DNA of 64,000 nt. It comes from Trichobilharzia szidati. Lineage: Eukaryota; Platyhelminthes; Trematoda; Strigeidida; Schistosomatidae. Below the pieces are notes generated by a model. It was not told where the DNA came from. It did no database searches and saw nothing but the letters and a program-made list of their open reading frames with translations. The position numbers and the translations under genes were made by a program. Below, in pieces: positions 19,801-29,059 of the stretch (positions are counted from its first letter, which is position 1; each line of letters starts with the position of its first letter). The DNA lies in contig OX235273.1 in assembly GCA_944472155.2 (NCBI GenBank), positions 103,066,582 to 103,130,581 on the forward strand, read 5' to 3'.

Positions 19801-21558
19801 CAAAATATGTTTAGAAGTTAAAAGCGTTCACTTTGATGAAAGTATTTAGAGGAGATCACAGGAATTCATGATATCGATGAATTTTGTAATAATCTGCTCA
19901 TCTTTACTGTTGGATTTCATAGATAGGGATCAAGGACAGTCGGTTTTTCTAAGGATGTGGATACTGTGCGTTGCTTTGTTACTTGGTTGTAAATTCCCAT
20001 GATTTCCTGCTGTACTGTATTGGCAAATAGTCCGTCAGGCTGTCAAACTCCGTCACCAACCATTCAGTCTGTATTTGCTAGGTCTCTTTATCACCCTGCA
20101 GCCCCACACTGTGATATACCGCCTTTGCATATCCTATCACTAGCATCTGCAGCACAACCGTCTCCGCTGCTGGATCCTTGACGCCCACCAACTTGTCGGC
20201 AGCACGGAACTCCAGCAGGGAGCTCCTGGTGTCTCCTTTTCCGAAAGCAGGAGGCCACGGGATCTTTATAGTTTAAAGGCAGTGACACCAAATGTAACAG
20301 CAAAAGACAAAAGACTTAGTAACGGACTTTTTGATTAAGGTAAACGACACCACATTTATACATTTTTAACCATATTTATGATCGGCTGGGTCAGTGGACA
20401 ATAAACTGTTCTGAGTGGTTAGCGAACTTTTGAAGGTTAAACCTTGAGACGAAAAGTTATCTGATGAGACTGTTTCCTGACCACAACGTAAGCTAAATCC
20501 AGATTTGAAGATTAAACACTTACAATGCTATTTAAATTTTTGGCAACTTCCTATCAATCTGTGTCTATATACTACTGATAAATCTTGTTGGCATCACAGG
20601 CCATAAAACACAGAACCTATTGCAATCCACACGTTACATCCTGAACTCTGCCCACAAAAATGTTTTTTTTTTCAGTTACTGAATCTACAACAGATCTAAT
20701 TTGCCTCAGCATTTGATATTGCATTTCTATTCCTTATGATACTGACCTTAACTTCTCCCTCTTTCAATTTTATCTGGGCTTTGCTCAATCTTGTCAGTAA
20801 TGTTAAGTCTGTTACGGAGAAGTTATTTGGAAAAATCTTCCTCAACGACAGAATTACAATACTTGTACTTATTTGAATATTTCAGTTAACTTCACAATTA
20901 TCATCCCTTTTTCTCCTAGACTGTTTATCACTGTTCTGATATTTGCATACCATATGCTGTGACTTGATCTATATTGTTTCTCTTTGTTCCTGTTCAGTCT
21001 GTAATTTCAGTGGTATATTTGAGTAAATTTACGTCTTTCTGACCTTGAACTGTCTTCTAGAAGCGTTGGTATATGAATCTTGTTGATAGAGTTATTATCC
21101 CACCTTATTGGGAATACTCGACTTATAACTAAGGTACTTCTTACAAGTGAATTATGGTTAATTCCGTACCTTGTCTATATAGTTGCCCGACAGCACGTTT
21201 AAGGTAATTTTGAATTCTTGATGTTATTAGTGTTGAAGAGAACCACATAGATCTGTCGATGAGTGATCGTCTTTTTTCTATCTTTGGAATGTTTTATGGT
21301 TGTGCATGGTTCAAGGGAGTTTCGTAAAGCTATATACAATAGAGCACAGAGATAAACTTCTTGCATTCAAACCACAATGAGTTGGTTTTGGTTGTGACGT
21401 CACCCAGCTCATTCATTTAATTTCTGTCTAATTAACGCTTTCTGTGCTGCGCAACTGATATCGAAAACCCATAAATTTAATGATACATTTTTGAAAACGT
21501 TTCATCTGTTGCTGCAAAGACGTATCATATATACATGCATATGTGGATTATTACCCAC
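19801..21558. other. Mostly unassigned; unusual GC-rich patch at ~20,150-20,260
   Basis: Both strands of the patch carry frames, the longest on minus (20,303-20,091). Another minus frame reads SLLEFRAADKLVGVKDPAAE. None belongs to a family I can name. Later exons of the secreted-protein gene starting at 21,741 would lie in this interval, but I could not place any. Confidence 0.35.
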
Positions 21559-21563
21559 TCACT

Positions 21564-21746
21564 GGTAACTATAGTCAACAGTGTTGATATGAGTCATTGA
21601 ATAGATTTCATCTGACTGATTGTAAGACAAACTTAAATTCTTCGTAACCTTCAAGTCTTCGATTCGATTGATACTGGCACCGTAAGTTTGTACAGTTGAA
21701 GAACCACAAATTAGGATAAAACAGCACAACCAACTCCTCATGGTTT
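21564..21746 (-). CDS. First coding exon of a putative secreted protein
   Basis: The minus strand has a pyrimidine tract and TTAG acceptor (RC of ~21,747-21,765), then AAACC and ATG (21,741-21,739). The peptide starts MRSWLCCFILICGSSTVQT, a short basic n-region and a hydrophobic core, so a signal peptide is likely. Two N-glycosylation sequons (NLS, NQS) follow. The frame runs to DYSY and reaches CCA/GTGAGT, a consensus donor; the stop just after it lies in the intron. The acceptor next to the ATG fits either a 5'UTR intron or addition of a spliced leader. Short secreted exons like this occur in fluke secretory genes, including micro-exon genes. Later exons were not found. Confidence 0.55.
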
Positions 21747-21759
21747 CTAAGTAGGAAAA

Positions 21760-22685
21760 TGTAATGTTGTTACTCCTTTAGATTGTAGACTTTAAGGCAG
21801 ACGTATGGATATCAATATAGATGTCACTGTCAGTTCAATAAAGAAGAAAGATAAAAATATAAATGTAATTAAATATTATAATGAACAGTTAAAATTGTTA
21901 TATATATTCAATGATAATTATATTCTTAAAATATGAGTAATAGTTGTAATAATCACAGTAATAATCAAAGTTCTGGAGTCTTTTGCTATTTTTTTTAGAG
22001 CGACAGTTGGGGTGGAAAACAATGAATTTACTGATAATCATATTCATCTTGTGGTAGATCTTATCAATACTAATCTAAAATGGGAAGCATGCACTGACTT
22101 CCGTTCTTCTCTCCCTCAACCCCCTTATTGTACAACGTATATACTCATGTATATGTGTGTGTTGTTGTTGTTGGTGGTGGTGATAGTGGTGGTTAAGTGA
22201 GTGCTAGTGTGCTTATCAGATTGATATTTCCGTTCTCTCCAAACTATCTATCTATCTATCTGTCTAACTATCCGTCCATCCATCTATCTAACCAGATTTT
22301 TGTACATATAGGCATCAGGAATAATAATAATAGCGAAATGGCAAAAAACATAGAAAAACAAGGTGGTGAAGTCGACAGAATATCGGTTACTGTTCACAAT
22401 TATCATTTCCGGGGTCTATTGTATGCCTTACTTCTGCCCATTTTCTAACTTAGTCTATTCACATAGGTGAATGCATCAGTAGATTGGAATTAAAACAGAG
22501 AGGTGGTGTGAAATACATTGTATGTATATATATATGTATAATCATAGAATGTCTATCATTCAGAGGGAGAGACAATAATAATTTCATTACTGTAGATAGT
22601 GGTGAAAATGAGTTGAAATCTGTTTGATTTTGCCTTATCGATGGGAATTAGAATGTCTCTGGTAAGTAAACACACTCGATTATAC
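21760..22685. other. Upstream region of the secreted-protein exon; low complexity
   Basis: Includes GTT/GGT-rich DNA (~22,155-22,195) that yields a spurious hydrophobic frame, a CTAT/CCAT microsatellite (~22,245-22,290), and an AT-rich interval. No promoter can be assigned. Confidence 0.4.
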
Positions 22686-22689
22686 TGTT

Positions 22690-22812
22690 ATTTTGGTTGT
22701 TATAGTCTAGAAAAGGAATTCAGAATGCACACTTCGTCCCATCTGGGGACTCATCAGCATAGCACACCTACATACTACTTGGTGACTGATAGAGATCACA
22801 CTCGGAGTCGAA
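22690..22812 (-). mobile_element. Sm-alpha-like SINE, minus strand, best-preserved hammerhead core (22,690-22,757)
   Basis: The minus strand reads CTGATGA (intact, RC of 22,751-22,757), stem II GTCCC-CAGAT-GGGAC (perfect five pairs) and GAAG (last A of GAAA changed). The stem I side follows (TGAATTCCTTTTCTAGACTA). Stem III carries an extra base. Apart from GAAG and stem III, this is the closest copy to an active Schistosoma hammerhead. Confidence 0.65.
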
Positions 22813-22839
22813 CTTAGAAGAAAGCGGTGCAAACATCAA

Positions 22840-23015
22840 AGTGCTGTCCCATAAACTACTTGGTCAACATGGTTTTGAAATGGTGGGTGCTGGGTTCGAG
22901 TCTCAGTGTGAACATCATGGTTCATTGGGGAGGCAAGTACTTACTGTTGGCAAGTCTCAGATAGGACGAAATGTGAGTCCCTTGGTTAAGCCGTCAGCAG
23001 TTATCAACCAAAATA
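22840..23015 (+). mobile_element. Sm-alpha-like SINE, plus strand
   Basis: The head has ACTACTTGGTCAACATGG and the B box GGTTCGAGTCTC (~22,893). The ribozyme block at 22,942-23,011 has a lost core (CTGTTGG), stem II region AAGTCTCAGATAGGAC, GAAATG, and a degraded stem I side. It is arranged head-to-head with the preceding copy. Confidence 0.6.
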
Positions 23016-23555
23016 ACATAATACTATTCTTCAGATATAGTAAAAGAGTGTTCATTAGGCACTCAATGTCACCAGAGATAGCATTTTGGTTCGGTATAAC
23101 TCAGTTCCCAGGAAACATTAACTAGTCTAGATAAACGGCTTATTGAGGGTTGTTGGAAATTATACTGTGAATTGAGATAAAGATTTCCAAGCTTATGCTT
23201 GACTACTGTGTGGGAATTCAATCATTTCATGAATTCTAATAAATGAAAACAGATTTTTTTGATTCTTAAGGGCTGCCTATACCAAGCAGTTTCAGACTAA
23301 GAAGAAACAGGTATCCAGTGACCTTTTTAGTTTCTAACAGCTCTAAGACTGGCGTCAGTTCAATACGAAATCTCTATGGAGGTACTTTACTGTTAAATTG
23401 TGTAGTCACTGAAGGATTACTTTCACATCAAATAACTAATTATTTGGAAATTAATGGGAATTCATCTTCGAATGAGATATTCAAGAGAATTATGGGTCTT
23501 TGTAGAGGTTTGGATTAATTTTATTGTAGATTTCTTCACTGACAAACAGCAGTTA
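23016..23555. other. No recognisable feature
   Basis: A 66-codon plus frame (23,318-23,518) contains no motif I know and has no donor or acceptor of quality. Confidence 0.4.
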
Positions 23556-23559
23556 AAAA

Positions 23560-23760
23560 TCATTGGAGACCAATGAAAGCAATGGACAGTTTGGCACTCT
23601 TCAGTGGTGGGCACCCCCGACCCCACCAGGGAAATAACCCGGGAGTGTCAGGTTACAAGACCAAGGTTGTTGATCATTCAATAATTTGGGATGGAATTCA
23701 GTGATCTGTGAGTTTTGATTTTGTTGATTTGTGATATAGCGCTACTCTCAACCAAAATAT
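23560..23760 (-). mobile_element. SINE-A copy, strongly decayed
   Basis: 'ACTCTTCAGTGG', 'ACCCCACCAGGG', 'GTTACAAGACC' and 'CATTCAAT' keep the order of the head; the ribozyme side is reduced to 'GGACAGTTTGG'. Confidence 0.5.
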
Positions 23761-23869
23761 GAAGAATAGAACGGAATATAGTCGAATTGTAGCGTGGGAA
23801 ATTTCAGTCTTCAATACTTGACTACTCATAGTAGTTTATTTTAAGCAACAACAAAATATAGATCTCAAG

Positions 23870-24140
23870 TTTTTCATCATGAGCTGACATTAGTTAGAGA
23901 ACCATTGGAAAACCTGGGAGTACTGGACAACTGTTTCGTCCTAGTTTGGGACTCTTCATCGGTACGCATCCACCGAGATTCGAACGCAGGACCTTCTGGT
24001 TACAAGGTTAGCTCGTATACCATTAAGCCACTGGGACTCGATCCAATGGTCCATGAATTCTAACTTCTGCCAATTCACGACATAGCGCGACCCCTAGAAA
24101 ATCCTGTAACCAATCAAATCCCTACAAACCAACACTTGAA
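23870..24140 (-). mobile_element. SINE-A copy, minus strand, short form
   Basis: Complete left inverted end, ribozyme block (23,920-23,968) and Thr-tRNA-like head (GGTTCGAAC.. B box as RC of ~23,974-23,983; A box RC of 'CCATTAAGCCACTGG'). The distal module is cut internally, and the right family end 'AAATCCCTACAAACCAACAC' is present. The core reads CCGATGA (U4 to C) with AGA, GTCC-CAAACTA-GGAC and GAAACAGTTGTC. Confidence 0.75.
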
Positions 24141-24154
24141 TAGATCTCAAGTGT

Positions 24155-24290
24155 CATTTTTTTCGAATTTGATTGATTTCACGTTATATACCGAACAGAA
24201 CCATTAAAACCAAAGAGTGCTGGACAGTTGTTCATCCTTATATCTGACTTAGTGACGCACACTGATCATGAATTCTTAATAGCATTCCAT
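24155..24290 (-). mobile_element. SINE-A remnant
   Basis: 'AGAGTGCTGGACAGTTG' and 'CATCCTTATATCTGACTTAG' preserve the stem III / stem II order only. A further diverged distal module may follow to ~24,530. Confidence 0.4.
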
Positions 24291-24617
24291 AGAATTTCAT
24301 TCTGTCGTCAATCACTAGTTTACATTATATTAATGTCGAAATATTAATTTACAGGTATTCGATTTCGGTTTACAGAACCACTGAAAACCAACAATGACTA
24401 ATAAATGAGATTGGCAAAGTTATGTGTGAGGATAAATATTCACTCGTGCCATTTTTTGGCAGTGACATTACATATTACGAACTGGTAGAAGTTAGAATTC
24501 ACGGGACATCAGATTTGGTCTCAGTGGATGAACATATAGGCGGGTCATCTCGTAGCCTGAAGATCGCATATTCGATCTCTTAGCGAGATGAGTTTATAAT
24601 TGTTATATTATTATTTT

Positions 24618-25135
24618 CTTGCGTTCTGAGTGGAATATAGGGCTTCAATAACACATCTCTACTTTGTTCTACTTTGTGCTGTCTTCTTCAGCTCGGTCCA
24701 CAATTGGCTATAATCTCTCATTTCCTCCAACTCACACAATCTCCTCCATGTCACTCTAGGACGACCCACGCGTCAATTTCCCTTTGGGTTGCACTCGAGT
24801 GATGTCCTGCATTGCGCTACGTCATTCGATAATTTCCTCAATGTATGCCTAATCCATCCCTATTTTCCCCCACATATTTGTTGAACGATCGGCTTTTGGT
24901 TGGTTTGGTCCACTGTAGAGTTTCTTGTTGCTAATTATCTCTTCCTGGTCATTTGATCTTCAGTATGGAGCCAGCGAGGCAGCCAGCTGTTGATGAAAGT
25001 CTTCAGTAGTCTGTTGGAAATCCTTGTCGCGATACGCAGTGCAAGTTTTTGAAAAGTATAGAAGAACTGATCGACTTCACATTTGTATCTAAAATACGAA
25101 TCCTGTTGTTTAAGCTGAGTGAGTGATAACAAAAG
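24618..25135 (-). mobile_element. Non-LTR family R1, C-terminal part
   Basis: Minus reading from 25,135: NNRIRILDTNVKSISSS-like, then 'CAGCTGGCTGCCTCGCTGGC' (duplicated insertion), the [13 protein letters not shown] equivalent, RRKWG..IRH, EWNPKGNRRVGRP..TWRRLC, ending at 'CCACTCAGAACGCAAG'. Several frameshifts. Confidence 0.75.
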
Positions 25136-25297
25136 ATTTTCAAACTGGTTTCAGGTTGGTGAAGGTGATTATGATTCTGGCATCATTTACTTGTTAACTA
25201 ATTTATTGATGACCTTTAATTACTCCCTGATAAACAACACTCACATTCACACTCAGACACACATTATAAGAGCAGCCTGAATAAGGCAAACATAAAT

Positions 25298-25802
25298 TTT
25301 CAAGTATTGGTTTTGTAGGGATTTTGTTTGATTGGTTGTAGGATTTCATCATGAGTTGATATTGGTCAGAGAACCATTAAAAAACCTGCAGGGAGTACTA
25401 GACAGCTGTTTTATCCATCCCAGTTTGGAACTCTTCATCATCACCCACTGATGGGGTTCGAACCCAGGACCTTCTGGTTACAAGGCTAGCTAGCCAGTAG
25501 ACCATAAAGCCACTGGGTCCTACCGATCCAGTGGCCAGCCAATGAATTCTAACTTCTTCCAATTCATGACATATCGCGACTAATTCGCAATGTCTTCTTC
25601 AATGAGTTACTGCTTCACATTCAACCTGCCGTATCCTACCGGTCACGACTTCCAACTAGAACCCCAGGTAATTGCCTGAAAACAGCCGGTCGCTAGTGAG
25701 CATGAAAACTAAGACGAAACAGCTGTCCAGTACTCCCAGCAGGTTTTCCAATAGTTCTCTAATTCATATCAGCTCATGATGAAATCCTCTAACCAATCAA
25801 AT
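25298..25802 (-). mobile_element. SINE-A, full-length, with ~95-base inverted ends
   Basis: Left end 25,327-25,433 and right end ~25,705-25,802 are inverted copies containing the cleavage-side ribozyme segment (GAAACAGCTGTCC at right; AAAACAGCTGTC on minus at left). Between them lie the Thr-tRNA-like head (B box GGTTCGAACCC, 25,456-25,466, in both orientations because it is palindromic) and the distal module. The left ribozyme block has a GGA duplication before GAAA, shared with the 54 kb copies. Confidence 0.8.
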
Positions 25803-26003
25803 ATAAATTTCACAGAGAATAACACAGGCTGAGGTAAATATAACATTTGAAAATTGAAGCTACTTGATGACCAGTTTCGATTATTACCACGAAATTTGCT
25901 CATCTTCAGACAAATATCTAAAAAGCATTCTGTGTAACAAGTTCATTTTAGGTGTGGTTGTGTTCTCTGAGCTGGATGGTTTGGTTGCGAAGCTTTCATT
26001 GCT

Positions 26004-26661
26004 CTACTGAGCAACATCTTCAGCGCATACTTCGATGTGAAGTGAGCTTTTAGAATTCTCTATGAGTTTATTAGTCATCTCTTCTAGTAACCTTGAACGT
26101 GATTGGTTGTTTTCGTGTGACATTTCATCCCCTAGTTTGCTTGTCTCGGTGCTGGCTGCTTCTTTGGTCTGAATGTCGTTAGTCATTCCTTCTGCTAACC
26201 TTGGACGTGATTGGTTGTTTTTGTGTGACTTCTCACTTTCTAGTTCACTTGTTTTGGTGTTGACTGTTTCCTTGACCTGAAGTTTGACTTTGTTTTTATG
26301 TGAATTTCTTCGTATGGATTGGTATATTTTGTCAATCTCTATGTGTCTATTGATTGCTGATTCATTTGAATACCAGGCCTCTAGGAATTCTCTGGCATTT
26401 TTGCAGTTCCCTTTGTCTAAGATTTGAACATTGTCCCAGTCGAATTGGTGCCCGTGGTTGTCTGCATGTAGTGATATGAGGGAGTGTATGTCGTGTCTTT
26501 TGACAGCTAGTTTGTGTTCGTGAATGCGAAGACGAAGAGGGCGTCCACTTTGACCAATGTAATGTTTGTCGCAGTCGTTGCAATTTATCTTGTAGATGAC
26601 GTTAGTTTTGTCTTCTTTTGCCGTTGAGTCCTTTGGCTTACATAGAACTGAGTGTAGTGAC
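26004..26661 (-). CDS. PLE GIY-YIG endonuclease fragment, left arm
   Basis: This frame encodes the same protein as the right arm, without a single difference from SLHSVLCKPK to the end (EVCAEDVAQ). The conventional start is missing, because the upstream reverse transcriptase and connector were lost at the palindrome centre. It is described under the right-arm entry. Confidence 0.8.
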
Positions 26662-26675
26662 TTTGTCACTACACT

Positions 26676-27335
26676 TTGTCACTACACTCAGTTCTATGTA
26701 AGCCAAAGGACTCAACGGCAAAAGAAGACAAAACTAACGTCATCTACAAGATAAATTGCAACGACTGCGACAAACATTACATTGGTCAAAGTGGACGCCC
26801 TCTTCGTCTTCGCATTCACGAACACAAACTAGCTGTCAAAAGACACGACATACACTCCCTCATATCACTACATGCAGACAACCACGGGCACCAATTCGAC
26901 TGGGACAATGTTCAAATCTTAGACAAAGGGAACTGCAAAAATGCCAGAGAATTCCTAGAGGCCTGGTATTCAAATGAATCAGCAATCAATAGACACATAG
27001 AGATTGACAAAATATACCAATCCATACGAAGAAATTCACATAAAAACAAAGTCAAACTTCAGGTCAAGGAAACAGTCAACACCAAAACAAGTGAACTAGA
27101 AAGTGAGAAGTCACACAAAAACAACCAATCACGTCCAAGGTTAGCAGAAGGAATGACTAACGACATTCAGACCAAAGAAGCAGCCAGCACCGAGACAAGC
27201 AAACTAGGGGATGAAATGTCACACGAAAACAACCAATCACGTTCAAGGTTACTAGAAGAGATGACTAATAAACTCATAGAGAATTCTAAAAGCTCACTTC
27301 ACATCGAAGTATGCGCTGAAGATGTTGCTCAGTAG
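26676..27335 (+). CDS. PLE GIY-YIG endonuclease fragment, right arm
   Basis: 219 residues open. VIY at 22-24, a CxxC pair (C28, C31), YIG at 35-37 and the Arg/Glu-His helix (RLRIHEHK, 44-51) form the nuclease core. H61-H67 and NAREFLEAWYSNESAINRHI complete the domain. The last ~80 residues are a charged linker containing two degenerate repeats (SHKNNQSRPRLAEGMTN / SHENNQSRSRLLEEMTN). The domain would cut target DNA for retrotransposition. With no polymerase attached, this copy cannot be autonomous. The frame is intact, so insertion is recent; the 49.6 kb copy is the same family with decay. Confidence 0.85.
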   Translation: MSLHSVLCKPKDSTAKEDKTNVIYKINCNDCDKHYIGQSGRPLRLRIHEHKLAVKRHDIHSLISLHADNHGHQFDWDNVQILDKGNCKNAREFLEAWYSNESAINRHIEIDKIYQSIRRNSHKNKVKLQVKETVNTKTSELESEKSHKNNQSRPRLAEGMTNDIQTKEAASTETSKLGDEMSHENNQSRSRLLEEMTNKLIENSKSSLHIEVCAEDVAQ

Positions 27336-27358
27336 AGCAATGAAAGCTTCGCAACCAA
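27318..27358 (+). ncRNA. Hammerhead-like hairpin in PLE 3' region (right arm; mirrored at ~25,981-26,021)
   Basis: TGCGCTGAAGA, then stem GTTGCTC/GAGCAAT with loop AGTA, then GAAAGCTTCGCA. The outer TGCG pairs with CGCA, CTGAAGA fits the core CUGANGA, and GAAAGCTT fits GAAA plus a two-pair loop-less stem III. One unpaired T lies between the core and stem II, and the usual G-C closing pair is absent. Part of the hairpin overlaps the end of the coding frame. Confidence 0.5.
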
Positions 27359-27441
27359 ACCATCCAGCTCAGAGAACACAACCACACCAAAATCATCCAC
27401 CTGAGCTACAAATCTTCTCTATTATATCTAAGTTCATTTTA

Positions 27442-27760
27442 TTATGACTAAAATTTATCATAGGACTAGCCTTCAAATTCTATTCAGTTATCAATACATT
27501 CCAATCCCATACACTTATTATTTTGTATTGGCCGTATTACTACTAGTATTATTATCAGCAGTAGTATTAGTGATAGTATCTCACTTGGTTTCATTACAGC
27601 CTTCATAAAGAAATCATTTGATTAATAATAGTGTGGAAGATTCACATTGCACACTGTTTATTCAACTGTTCAGTTGTCCAATCAGTATTGTTTGACTGTC
27701 ATACATAAAGAATAACAAAAATTTGAATTATTCAAACTGATTAAATTGACCAGTGTATAT
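27442..27760. other. No recognisable feature
   Basis: AT-rich DNA with ATT/AGT-rich patches between the PLE insertion and an R1 copy. Confidence 0.4.
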
Positions 27761-27761
27761 T

Positions 27762-28590
27762 GCGGAATTGCTGATGTCACACAAAATCGAAGACTTACAA
27801 GCGAAAACTGACAAACTGGTCGAAGAAGCAGCAAAGACAGGACTGCAGGTGAACATAGACAAGACGGAGGTCATGAAAATAACCAACCAACAGCAACAAC
27901 AGCAGCAACATCCAGTGCCAATCACCATCAACGGGAGGGATTTGAAAGAGGTTACTCCATTCACTTATCTAGGGGGCATTGTCTCAACTACAGGCAGGTG
28001 GAACGGACGAGGATGTCAAATCGAGAATCGGGAAGGCGAGAAACACATTCATCAACCTGAAACCAATCTGGAAATCTTCGTCACTCAGCCTGCGTCAACA
28101 ACAAAATTCGGAGTTTCAATACGAACGTCAAGTCAGTTGTTCTTCTATACGGATCAGAAACTTGGCTAGTGTGTCACAAGGAATATTTATAACAGCCTGT
28201 TGCAGAGCTTTGTCAACAACTGTCTTCGCTGGCTCTATACTGAAGATCAGATGGCCGGAAAGAATCACCAACAAGAAACTATGGGAAGAAACAAAACAGG
28301 AACCAGTCGCCCAACAAAAATGCAGGAGAAAGGAGAGATGGATTGGACACTCGCTGACGAGACCGTTGGGTGACATCGCGCGTCAGGCCAGTGGTCGAGT
28401 GGAACTCGAAAGGGAAGTGGCGAGTGGGACGTCCAGTGGTGACATGGAGGAGATCGTGTGAAGAGGAGTTGAAGCAGTATGGATTAACATGGATGCAGGT
28501 GAAAAGTACAGCAGATGACAGAAGCAAGTGGAGACGTGCAGTTGAAGCCCTATGTTCCACTAGGAACCCAAGGGAACAGTAATAATAATA
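27762..28590 (+). mobile_element. Non-LTR family R1, C-terminal half
   Basis: Reads MSHKIEDLQAKTDKLVEEAA, VNIDKTEVMKITN, a Gln run, HPVPITINGRDLKEVTPF, YLGGIVSTTG. A 4-base insertion in the TGGTDEDVKSRIGKA region shifts frame; the remainder reads [45 protein letters not shown] and ends EALCSTRNPREQ-stop. AATAATAATAAT follows (28,578-28,592). The simple-repeat 3' end is typical of RTE-clade elements. Confidence 0.85.
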
Positions 28591-28594
28591 ATAA

Positions 28595-29055
28595 TAAATA
28601 TTACTGAATCGGTAGAAAAAAGATGATTATAGCAGTCATAAATAATTTGGATTAAACTTCCAATCGCTCCAGGAAGTAAGCTGAATATTTTTGTTAATGT
28701 TAGCTAGGCACTACTGAAATTAAGAAAACTTGACAATGATAACATTGAGCATATACTTGGTTTGAAATGCTTGTTGAAAAATGTGGTCGACAGTAGTCAT
28801 GGTGGATTTTTAATAATTGCATATATTTATAATAGAATCTTTAAAATATTTCTTTAGTGAAGAATTTTACAAATTAGTACGACATGTCTTTCGAAATGTT
28901 TACTGGCGACCTTAGCGACTGAATATCTTAAATTTCTCTATTCACTAAATCCATGTTCAATTCACATACACCAGTCACCGGACTGCTTAAATCACTCAGC
29001 TGCCTAAGTCTTCATCGAAAATAATGAGGTCAGCTTTCTTTAATACTCATTGTTT
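28595..29055. other. No recognisable feature
   Basis: AT-rich DNA, no open frame with motifs. Confidence 0.4.
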
Positions 29056-29059
29056 TAAT

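Larger units (their letters stand above)
25939..27441. mobile_element. Palindromic PLE insertion with 12-bp target duplication
   Basis: AAGTTCATTTTA occurs at 25,939-25,950 and 27,430-27,441. Between them, arm 25,951-26,661 (minus) and arm 26,678-27,388 (plus) are inverted copies. The plus arm alone has an extra ~40-base tail (27,389-27,429: AAAATCATCCACCTGAGCTA, CAAATCTTCT, then AT-rich). At the centre 'TTTGTCACTACAC' is repeated twice. Each arm carries the GIY-YIG frame, a C-terminal tail and the 3' hammerhead-like hairpin. The reverse transcriptase is missing. Confidence 0.9.

Noticed and set aside
22012..22200. Plus frame ending in a hydrophobic Leu/Val stretch, like a membrane protein
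   Set aside because: The hydrophobic part is a translated GTT/GGT-rich microsatellite and there is no splice context.
26362..26977. Second set of frames (RLRQTLHWSKWTPSSS..) in both palindrome arms
   Set aside because: Alternate-frame shadow of the GIY-YIG coding region; no domain of its own.
25951..27388. Palindrome as pure assembly or library fold-back artefact
   Set aside because: Flanks are not mirrored and a perfect 12-base duplication surrounds the unit. An artefact cannot be fully excluded without reads.
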